A stretch of 23,659 nucleotides of DNA from an uncultured Candidatus Competibacteraceae bacterium (GTDB lineage Bacteria; Pseudomonadota; Gammaproteobacteria; Competibacterales; Competibacteraceae). This document shows, piece by piece, positions 7,931 to 13,061 of the stretch (positions are counted from its first letter, which is position 1; each line of letters begins with the position of its first letter). Location of the stretch: positions 1-23,659 of the forward strand of contig CALGOO010000185.1 of assembly GCA_937960715.1 (NCBI GenBank), in the 5' to 3' direction. Below the pieces are notes generated by a model. That model was given only the letters and a program-made list of their open reading frames with translations, was not told the origin of the DNA and did not search any database. The position numbers were made by a program, and so were the translations under genes.

Positions 7931-9403
7931 ATGAGTCATTGCAGCAAGAAAGCCGCCATCGTGGGGATGGCCGGCCTGTTGGGGAGCGCCTTCGCCCTGC
8001 CGGGCCATGGTTCCGTCACGGCGAACCTGAGCCCGAATGGGGATGGTTTTTACTTGCAGTGGAGCTTGGGCCTTGCTCGCTACACCTGGGTGGACGAGGC
8101 TGTCGGCTGTCCAGGCGATACGAGCGCAAGCCTGACCGAAACCTGGACCAAGCTGCTCCCGGTGAACGACAGGCAATCCGCGACCGTCGACCTGACTTCC
8201 ATCCCGAACGGGGCGCGCATCACCACCGTGGACATCATCGTCTGCCAAAGTTCCACCGCATTGGGAAACGGCGGCGCATTGACCTCGGGTGGCACGTTCC
8301 AGACCTTCACCCGTCTGAACGGCGCCGACACGGATTCCGGAACGAATATTGTCACCGGCGGGGGGTTCGGCAGTAGAACCGCAACCACCCAAACCATTGC
8401 CGTGGGTCCCGTCATCAAGTCGGGCGCAACCACCCTGGAGATTGGGGTGATTAAGACCGGGAGTGGTGGTGTTCTCAACCCTAGCAGACGCTCCGTCAAC
8501 GTTTACACCCTGGCCGGAAATGTCACTTATCTAGCCTCCGATCTGGTGGTTGCCAAAACCGACAGCCCCGATCCGGTGCTTGCCGGTCAAACGCTGACCT
8601 ATACGCTCAGCGTGACGAACAATGGCCCCGACGCCATCCCCGCCGGCGAGAATATCGTGGTTCTGGACACCTTGCCCGCCGGTTACACGGTGACGGCCAG
8701 CAGCGGGGACGGTTCCTTCAATACCGGGACCAATGAATGGACCATCAGCGGCGGTCTGGCCAGCGCGGCTACCGCAACCATCCAGTTGACGGTACCCGTG
8801 CCCAGTTCCGAGACGCAGGGAACGGTTCTCAGCAATACCGCGGCGATCACCAGCACCCACCCGGACACGGACAGCACCAACGATTCGACGACCATAACGA
8901 CCACCGTCAACCGTTCGGCGGATTTGAGCGTCACCATCGCCGATGCGCCCGATCCGGTGATTTCGGGCAACAGCGTGGCCTATACCGTGACTTTGACCAA
9001 CAATGGGCCGAGCGACGCCTCGGGAGTCACGGTGAACATCGCCGAGCTTTTCCCCGCCGGCGTCACCGAGGGTTCCGCGACGCCGAGCGCCGGAACCTGG
9101 GCCAGTCCGACGTGGACGGTCGGCGCCCTGGCGGCGAGTGCTTCCGTAACCCTCACGTTGAACGTCAACGTCGCGGCCAGCGCAACGCCAGGTATCGATG
9201 TCATCTCGGTCACGGCGACGGCCGCTGGCGCCGAGGCCGACAGCAACGCCGCCAATGATGCGGCAACGGCGAGGACGAGCATTCTGATGCAGACCGCGGT
9301 GGATATTCCCACCCTGCAAGAATGGGCGTTGGCACTGATGGGTCTGCTGCTGGGCGGTCTGGTCTGGCGGCGGTCGCGGCGCGGGGGTAGCATGGCGGCG
9401 TAA
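7931..9403 (+). CDS. Secreted IPTL-CTERM protein with two DUF11 domains
   Basis: The protein has about 490 residues, with positions below counted from the ATG at 7928. A signal peptide occupies residues 1-25 or so (KKAAIVGMAGLLGSAFALPG). A unique N-terminal region (28-200) has a Cys pair (61, 106) in a beta-rich domain. Two DUF11 repeats follow: about 205-327 (DLVVAKTDSPDPVLAG, SVTNNGPD, LDTLPAGYTV) and 331-450 (DLSVTIADAPDPVISG, LTNNGPSD). The end is a sorting tail: IPTLQEWALALMG (460-472), a hydrophobic helix, then RRSRR. This is the IPTL-CTERM signal read by exosortase H, whose gene lies 2.3 kb away. ATG at 7931 is preferred over 7928 because the GGGGGA purine run (7919-7924) is then six bases away. 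The mature product is probably an extracellular or surface adhesin-like protein. Confidence 0.9.
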   Translation: MSHCSKKAAIVGMAGLLGSAFALPGHGSVTANLSPNGDGFYLQWSLGLARYTWVDEAVGCPGDTSASLTETWTKLLPVNDRQSATVDLTSIPNGARITTVDIIVCQSSTALGNGGALTSGGTFQTFTRLNGADTDSGTNIVTGGGFGSRTATTQTIAVGPVIKSGATTLEIGVIKTGSGGVLNPSRRSVNVYTLAGNVTYLASDLVVAKTDSPDPVLAGQTLTYTLSVTNNGPDAIPAGENIVVLDTLPAGYTVTASSGDGSFNTGTNEWTISGGLASAATATIQLTVPVPSSETQGTVLSNTAAITSTHPDTDSTNDSTTITTTVNRSADLSVTIADAPDPVISGNSVAYTVTLTNNGPSDASGVTVNIAELFPAGVTEGSATPSAGTWASPTWTVGALAASASVTLTLNVNVAASATPGIDVISVTATAAGAEADSNAANDAATARTSILMQTAVDIPTLQEWALALMGLLLGGLVWRRSRRGGSMAA

Positions 9404-9430
9404 GGCGATTGCCTAAAATGACCCAGCCTG

Positions 9431-9454
9431 GCTCCCACGCTCCAGCGTGGGAGC
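9431..9454. repeat. REP-like palindrome, solitary copy
   Basis: A perfect inverted repeat with ten-base arms (GCTCCCACGC and its complement) around TCCA. The next 60 bases also resemble the sequence after the copy at 11779 (shared CATCGCGAT and GTGG-CCGCT blocks), so this is a copy of the same element that has lost its second palindrome. It lies 28 bases after the DUF11 gene stop and may also act in mRNA 3'-end formation. Confidence 0.75.
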
Positions 9455-9505
9455 CCCAGCCATCGCGATACTCCGGCGTTGTGGGCCGCTAGTGTTTCGC
9501 CCGTT

Positions 9506-9649
9506 CTGAATTGACGGGTAGAAGCGCTTGAGCTTGATGCGAGCATCGGGGGTGGTGAAGCGCCAGTTCACCGGCCGGGGATCGGCGTTACGGGTCTGTT
9601 CTCAGGCGGCGACCTCGCGGGTCAGGGTCTTGATGTCATGAGAACGAGA
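9506..9649 (-). pseudogene. IS630-type transposase C-terminal remnant
   Basis: On the minus strand this frame reads SHDIKTLTREVAA, a TGA stop at 9602-9604 where a Trp codon is expected, then EQTRNADPRPVNWRFTTPDA and RIKLKRFYPSIQ. The WRFTT-DARIKLKR-YP ending is typical of IS630-family DDE transposases. Only about 48 codons remain, there is an internal stop, no inverted repeats are evident, and the 3' side runs into the REP-like repeat. It is a dead insertion-sequence fossil. The spacer 9404-9711 holds nothing else recognisable beyond the palindrome. Confidence 0.65.
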
Positions 9650-9711
9650 ACATGGTGTTCGCTCACTTCACGTCATTGTTGAATTTACTGCTTAATTTTA
9701 AGGGGGAATTT

Positions 9712-10410
9712 ATGATTGACCGTAAAGCGGCCAGGTTTTTTGCGCTGCTATTCTTCGCGCTTTCTTTAAAGCCAGCATCCGCTGAGTTTCTGGCGCCTGT
9801 CTCCGACCTGCCGGGTGCGCCGATGGCGCCTGGCTCCCCACCCCTTCCAGCAACACCTCCGAACCTCCGCTCTCCTCAAGCGATCGCTGTTTCGACTGGA
9901 TTCGATGGCACGGAGCCTACAATCCCCGGGAGAATTTTTCGGGATGGTAATGCCAGCACCTGTGCGGGCAAGGCTTTTCCTGGGACACTTGCCGTACCTA
10001 ATATCTTATATGATACATTTGTTTTCAACAACAATGGCCCCGAGCGATGTGTGACCGTGAATTTCGACACGGGAACCTGTGGCACATCGGCGCATGCCTC
10101 CGCTTATCTGGGGTCATTCAATCCCCTTGATCTTTCCCAAAACTATCTTGGAGATGTTGGGAGTAGCGTGACGCAACCTTTTAGCTTCATCGCGCCGGCC
10201 AATTCTTCCGTTGTAATTGTCGTCACCACAACCGGAGGACCAACTGTTTGTAATTATTCGTTTAGCTCTCAAGAGCTTGATGCGCAACAAAGGAATCCCG
10301 CCACCGCCGACATCCCGACTTTGCAAGAATGGGCGCTGGCACTGATGGGGCTGTTGCTGGGCGGTCTGGTCTGGCGTCGGTCGCGGCGCAAGGAGAGCAT
10401 GTCGGCTTAA
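9712..10410 (+). CDS. Secreted IPTL-CTERM protein, 232 aa
   Basis: The ATG at 9712 has GGGGGAA six bases upstream, so it is preferred over the earlier ATG at 9652. Residues 1-24 form a signal peptide (MIDRKAARFFALLFFALSLK...PASA). A Pro-rich stretch (28-50) leads to a beta-rich domain of about 150 residues. It reads GRIFRDGNASTCAGK, YDTFVFNNNGPERCVTVNFD, AYLGSFNPLDLSQNYLGDVG and FSFIAPANSSVVIVV. That pattern is common in IPTL-CTERM proteins and like bacterial pre-peptidase (PPC) folds. The tail is IPTLQEWALALMG plus a hydrophobic helix and RRSRR. The tail DNA is nearly the same as that of the upstream gene, suggesting duplication or gene conversion. Function beyond surface or secreted delivery is unknown. 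Confidence 0.9.
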   Translation: MIDRKAARFFALLFFALSLKPASAEFLAPVSDLPGAPMAPGSPPLPATPPNLRSPQAIAVSTGFDGTEPTIPGRIFRDGNASTCAGKAFPGTLAVPNILYDTFVFNNNGPERCVTVNFDTGTCGTSAHASAYLGSFNPLDLSQNYLGDVGSSVTQPFSFIAPANSSVVIVVTTTGGPTVCNYSFSSQELDAQQRNPATADIPTLQEWALALMGLLLGGLVWRRSRRKESMSA

Positions 10411-10431
10411 TTCCACCCCCTTCAATCCAGC

Positions 10432-10452
10432 CCTTCCCCGCGACGGGGAAGG
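10432..10452. repeat. Perfect hairpin without T-run
   Basis: CCTTCCCCG (10432-10440) and CGGGGAAGG (10444-10452) pair around CGA. It lies 20 bases after the second IPTL-CTERM stop. No T-run follows, so it is more like a REP-type element than an intrinsic terminator, although it could protect the mRNA end. Confidence 0.5.
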
Positions 10453-10462
10453 CACCGGGCGT

Positions 10463-10495
10463 AACGAAAAGGCCCGTCCTTCGACGGGCTTTCTT
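10463..10495. terminator. Rho-independent terminator, probably bidirectional
   Basis: GCCCGTC (10472-10478), loop CTTC, GACGGGC (10483-10489), followed by TTTCTT on the plus strand and preceded by CGAAAAG, which is a T-rich run on the minus strand. It sits between the convergent ends of the plus-strand IPTL-CTERM gene (10410) and the minus-strand XrtH operon (10534) and can serve both. Confidence 0.8.
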
Positions 10496-10533
10496 GCCGC
10501 AGCTCAAAGGCGATGAGCCTGGCTCGACCCTCG

Positions 10534-11169
10534 TCAGTCCGACTTGGGCGTCGTTGGAACCGCCAGCCGGGTTGGCGACAACAACTCGCCCAGAAAATCC
10601 CGATGCAGCGCGGCCCAGATCAGAATCGGCGTGACCGCCGGCAGGATCAGGTAGCCCAGTTGATAAGCCAGCGCCAGCAACTCCCGCGTCAGGGGCGTGG
10701 TGCCCATTTGCGCGGCGATGGCGGGGTCCATGTCGAAAACCAGCACCTTGAGCGCCTCGCAAGCGATGCCCCAGACCGGCACTGGAATCAGCAGCAATCC
10801 CCCCACGACTCCACGAAAAAGCTTTTCGCCCGCCGCGATCGGCGCCGCCAGGGTCAACGCCAACAATAGCGGCAAGCCATAGGCGTACTTCAGCGCGTTG
10901 ATCGTGAAGATCAGTTGCCCCTGCGCGCCGGTCGGCGCCGAGCCCTCCGCCGGCGCGGCGACGGTGAACCGCGTAATGACATCGACCGCCGGACCCTGCT
11001 GCTCAACGGCGGCGATGGCGTGCGGAAACAGGGTGGTCAGGGTGAAATGAGTCCAGCCCGCGACCGGCTTCAACAGCAGCGGCGCCAGGACGTACCAGAG
11101 CACGAACATCGGCGCCAGCCACAGCAGGGTGCGCAGGAGGAAACGGTCAATCGGACGGCGCGGCGTCAT
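10534..11169 (-). CDS. Exosortase H-associated membrane protein
   Basis: The ATG at 11169 overlaps the XrtH stop by ATGA and gives 211 residues (MTPRRPIDRFLLRTLLWLAP). There are about four hydrophobic segments: near residues 13-33, 95-112, 116-138 and 164-186. Motifs such as LPLLLALTLAAP, VPVWGIACEALKVLVFD and LAYQLGYLILPAVTPILIWA fit the membrane protein that accompanies exosortase H in many proteobacteria. Its role is not known; it is assumed to help processing or export of IPTL-CTERM proteins. The tight overlap with xrtH and the closeness of two substrate genes support this. The frame extends upstream to 11319, but that part would lie inside xrtH. Confidence 0.85.
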   Translation of the reverse strand: MTPRRPIDRFLLRTLLWLAPMFVLWYVLAPLLLKPVAGWTHFTLTTLFPHAIAAVEQQGPAVDVITRFTVAAPAEGSAPTGAQGQLIFTINALKYAYGLPLLLALTLAAPIAAGEKLFRGVVGGLLLIPVPVWGIACEALKVLVFDMDPAIAAQMGTTPLTRELLALAYQLGYLILPAVTPILIWAALHRDFLGELLSPTRLAVPTTPKSD

Positions 11170-11681
11170 GAGGAAGCTCCCCCGGCCGGCGCGGGCCGGG
11201 TTTCGGCCGCCGGCGCCGGCAGCATCCGTACCCACAGCAGATAGACGATCAGGCCATCGAGCATGATCAGGGCCTGCCACAGATACAGGTGCGCCCACTC
11301 GAACCAGACCGGATTCCATTGCAGCAGATAGAACAGGCTGATGATCCGCGCCACGTTCAGAGCCTGAATGGCCAGAAAACCAATCGCCAGCCCGACGAGC
11401 TTCTGCTTCCAGGTCGCTGGCGTGGCCGCGATGGCGGCTATCACCACGATCATGGCCTCGACCCCATTGCAGCCGGGCTGGATGCTCACCGCCGCGCCCG
11501 TTTCGATATCGCTCAACACGATGCCATGGGCTTGCACCCCGCTGTCGAAGGTCTGAAGCACGATGGCGCTCACCTTGGCCACCGCCGCGGTGAACGGCTC
11601 GATGACCCAGGTTTGCACCGGCCCCAGCAGTTCGATGGTAAACAGCGCCAGCAGAATCATTACAAACTTAATCAAAGGCAT
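11166..11681 (-). CDS. xrtH: Exosortase H (XrtH)
   Basis: With the ATG at 11681 the protein is 171 residues, typical for a short exosortase. It carries the three catalytic positions of the family: Cys71 in IQPGCNGVEAM, Arg112 in NVARIISLFYL and His131 in FEWAHLYLWQAL. Membrane helices surround them (near 5-20, 74-86, 96-120 and 133-151). Exosortases are inner-membrane cysteine transpeptidases that cleave C-terminal sorting tails; XrtH pairs with IPTL-CTERM tails, two of which are encoded just beside it. It heads a two-gene minus-strand operon with its associated membrane protein. The frame continues upstream to 11786, but that extension lacks the family pattern. The binding site is weak (GAG about ten bases before ATG). 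Confidence 0.92.
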   Translation of the reverse strand: MPLIKFVMILLALFTIELLGPVQTWVIEPFTAAVAKVSAIVLQTFDSGVQAHGIVLSDIETGAAVSIQPGCNGVEAMIVVIAAIAATPATWKQKLVGLAIGFLAIQALNVARIISLFYLLQWNPVWFEWAHLYLWQALIMLDGLIVYLLWVRMLPAPAAETRPAPAGGASS

Positions 11682-11778
11682 GTACGAAGATCTCGCGGAC
11701 GAGCCGTGGTTTGGCGGGATTCGGTGGCGGGGTGACCCTGGTTTTAGGCGATTTTCAGAAATGAAATGGCCCGAACTG

Positions 11779-11880
11779 ACTCCCACGCTCCAGCGTGGGA
11801 GTCCCAGTCATCGCGATGCGCCCGCGTCGTGGACCGCTGGAGCGATCCGAACGGCGTTCCCACGCTGGAGCGTGGGAACG
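11779..11880. repeat. Paired inverted REP-like element (BIME-like)
   Basis: Two palindromes lie in opposite orientation: 11779-11802 (arms ACTCCCACGC, centre TCCA) and 11855-11880 (arms CGTTCCCACGC, centre TGGA, the complement of TCCA). The 52 bases between them match the flank of the solitary copy at 9431. This head-to-head arrangement is that of REP doublets mobilised by RAYT transposases; no RAYT gene is in the window. It sits about 100 bases upstream of xrtH. Confidence 0.75.
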
Positions 11881-12040
11881 CGATGTAGAGATTTAAGTCA
11901 GGTCTTTGCTGGAAATAGCCTTACGGGGGATCCGATGCGCTAGCTTAGCGTGCCGCAATCACTTTTTCCCGTTCCACGTTCCCCAGCGGGTTCCGGCGGG
12001 CCGGGATGGGCACGGCTGCGCCGCCACCCGAACTCCCACC

Positions 12041-12210
12041 GCCGGCCATGTTGGAATTCACCGTCCCAAGGCAGCTTCGGCGGTCGGGCCGGATGCTGGC
12101 GAGGGTTCCACATGACCGATGGCCAACCTTGACAAGGAAACGGTCGATGCGCCATTGCTCGCGAACATGGTTGAATCCGGGCTGGATACGGTAGTCAGGT
12201 GTTGGTGACC
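12041..12210 (+). pseudogene. Decayed, internally deleted gyrA fragment
   Basis: The 40 bases 12081-12120 match 13031-13070 (the gyrA leader, ribosome site and start ATGAC) at about 34 positions without gaps; similarity fades but continues upstream to about 12041. Right after the start codon the sequence jumps to an internal part of gyrA: 12119-12147 matches 14797-14825 at about 26 of 29 positions and would encode the peptide LDKETVD. A further GAATCCG...ACGGTA similarity follows. The frame is broken at once (TGA six codons after ATG). This looks like a relic of a second gyrA copy that lost most of its body. The alternative is chance plus a shared short repeat, which the length of the two matches makes unlikely. 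Confidence 0.55.
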
Positions 12211-12440
12211 GCAAGGTGGATGATGGCAGCGTATGTTGAAACGGGGACGATGGCGTCCCCCCGGCACGATAGACTTGGGTGTTCAATCGGTTAGGCGATT
12301 ATCGGCAGTAAACCCGCCTGCTGGATTGCGGCATGGAGCATGGAGCATGGCCGTTCCCCCCTTGGGAAGGGGGAGGCCAAGCCTGGTTCGGTATGACCTT
12401 TTCAGGTTTCAATCCGCGCCCGCCAATTACGGCGGGCAAA

Positions 12441-12471
12441 TCCACTGCGCGCCCTGGAAGATATGGCCATG
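12441..12471. repeat. 31-bp direct repeat, copy 1 (3' side of W-x-N gene)
   Basis: This stretch matches 12940-12970 at 27 of 31 positions in the same orientation (begins TCCACTGC, ends GGCCATG). It lies five bases beyond the stop codon of the W-x-N repeat gene. Confidence 0.75.
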
Positions 12472-12475
12472 CACG

Positions 12476-12931
12476 TTATCGTCGGTTGATCCAACTGCCC
12501 CCAGAACCACCGCCCCGGTTGGCCCAGCTCCCACCTCGGTTGGCCCAGCCGCCACTGCGGTTGAACCAGCCGCCGCCACCTCGGTTGGCCCAGCCGCCAC
12601 TGCGGTTGTACCAGCCGCCGCCACTGCGGTTGGCCCAGCCGCCACTGCGGTTGTGCCAGCCGCCGCCACCTCGGTTGGCCCAGCCGCCGCCCCGGTTGTA
12701 CCAGCCGCCGCCCCGGTTGTGCCAGCCGCCGCCCCGGTTGTACCAGCTTGCCTGAGCTTGCTGGGAGGTCGTCGCCGCTCCGCCCAGCACCACGCCGCCG
12801 ATCACCGCCTGCGACCACTTGCCCAAGCTGCGCAGAAACTCGCGCCGCTCCTGTGTAACCGGTTCTGCAACCGGTTCTGCAACCGGTTCTGCAAAGGGGC
12901 TATTTCGTTGTTCGTCGTCTTGGTCGGTCAT
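12476..12931 (-). CDS. W-x-N repeat RiPP-like precursor with Tat-like leader
   Basis: With the ATG at 12931 (GGAG eight bases upstream) the protein is 151 residues. The N-terminus is acidic and polar, with three AEPV units (14-25). It is followed by ERREFLRSLGKWSQ (28-41), a twin-arginine-like motif, a hydrophobic stretch (VIGGVVLGGAA), and AQA at 59-61, a good signal peptidase site. Everything after is a repeat core of twelve W-x-N motifs (x = Tyr, His, Ala, Phe or Ile), each followed by Arg and Gly/Ser runs, for example WYNRGGGWHNRGGG. Aromatic-x-Asn triplets are the substrate pattern of radical-SAM enzymes that make three-residue cyclophanes, and the Gly-rich repeats recall GrrA-type precursors. 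No radical SAM gene is in the window, so a structural glycine-rich secreted protein remains possible. It is read divergently from gyrA. Confidence 0.7.
   Translation of the reverse strand: MTDQDDEQRNSPFAEPVAEPVAEPVTQERREFLRSLGKWSQAVIGGVVLGGAATTSQQAQASWYNRGGGWHNRGGGWYNRGGGWANRGGGGWHNRSGGWANRSGGGWYNRSGGWANRGGGGWFNRSGGWANRGGSWANRGGGSGGSWINRR
12484..12745. repeat. Degenerate tandem repeat encoding the W-x-N core
   Basis: The coding DNA of the core is built from about 21-24-base units, seen on the plus strand as recurring CGGTTG(T/G)(A/C)CCAGCC blocks. Units differ mainly at the codon for x in W-x-N and in the number of Gly codons. Such DNA can gain or lose units by slippage or recombination. Confidence 0.8.
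12857..12892. repeat. Three exact 12-bp tandem repeats
   Basis: AACCGGTTCTGC occurs three times in a row without mismatch. On the minus strand it encodes the AEPV units of the W-x-N precursor leader. Each unit contains the palindrome AACCGGTT. Being a multiple of three, copy changes would keep the frame. Confidence 0.9.
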
Positions 12932-12939
12932 ATTGGTTC

Positions 12940-12970
12940 TCCACTGCACGCTCTGAAAGATACGGCCATG
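12940..12970. repeat. 31-bp direct repeat, copy 2 (5' side of W-x-N gene)
   Basis: The partner of 12441-12471, with four mismatches. It covers the leader just upstream of the W-x-N gene start on the minus strand, including its GGAG-proximal region, and lies within the divergent spacer to gyrA. Confidence 0.75.
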
Positions 12971-12998
12971 AGGCCGCCGGAATTATCGCCCCTGGCTG

Positions 12999-13007
12999 TG
13001 GTAAAAT
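12999..13007 (+). promoter_or_regulatory. Candidate extended -10 promoter for gyrA
   Basis: TGGTAAAAT has the TGn extension followed by a five-of-six -10 box (TAAAAT, 13002-13007), 55 bases before the gyrA ATG. No good -35 box lies 17 bases upstream, which is tolerable for an extended -10 promoter. The equivalent site in the gyrA-like remnant is lost. Confidence 0.45.
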
Positions 13008-13061
13008 CCACCGTTTGACGGCGGCCCCAGCGGCCGGGCCGGGCGCTGACGAGGGTTCCAC

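Larger units (their letters stand above)
11682..12475. other. Gene-poor, repeat-rich spacer
   Basis: No frame in this 794-base stretch has convincing coding character. It contains the REP-like pair at 11779-11880, the gyrA-like remnant at about 12041-12210, a short tandem of ATGGAGC units near 12332-12349, a hairpin of C-rich and G-rich arms at 12355-12374, and at its right end one of the two 31-bp direct repeats (12441-12471). Open frames on both strands here give Arg/Pro-rich proteins with no recognisable motif. The stretch looks like a site of repeated insertion and decay. Confidence 0.6.

Noticed and set aside
7760..8392. Minus-strand 210-codon frame over the start of the DUF11 gene
   Set aside because: It overlaps the signal peptide and N-terminal domain of a convincing secreted protein and has no recognisable content.
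11945..12286. Minus-strand 113-codon frame ending in a Gly/Ser-rich and basic segment
   Set aside because: It overlaps the gyrA-like remnant, has no ribosome site and no family resemblance.
12484..12745. Possible CRISPR array
   Set aside because: The units are 21-24 bp, abut without unique spacers, and translate to a regular W-x-N protein repeat.
12233..13018. A plus-strand frame with PAATAVVPAAAT repeats
   Set aside because: It is the antisense of the W-x-N repeat gene, which has a ribosome site, a leader and a meaningful repeat pattern; the Ala/Pro/Val repeat is a by-product.
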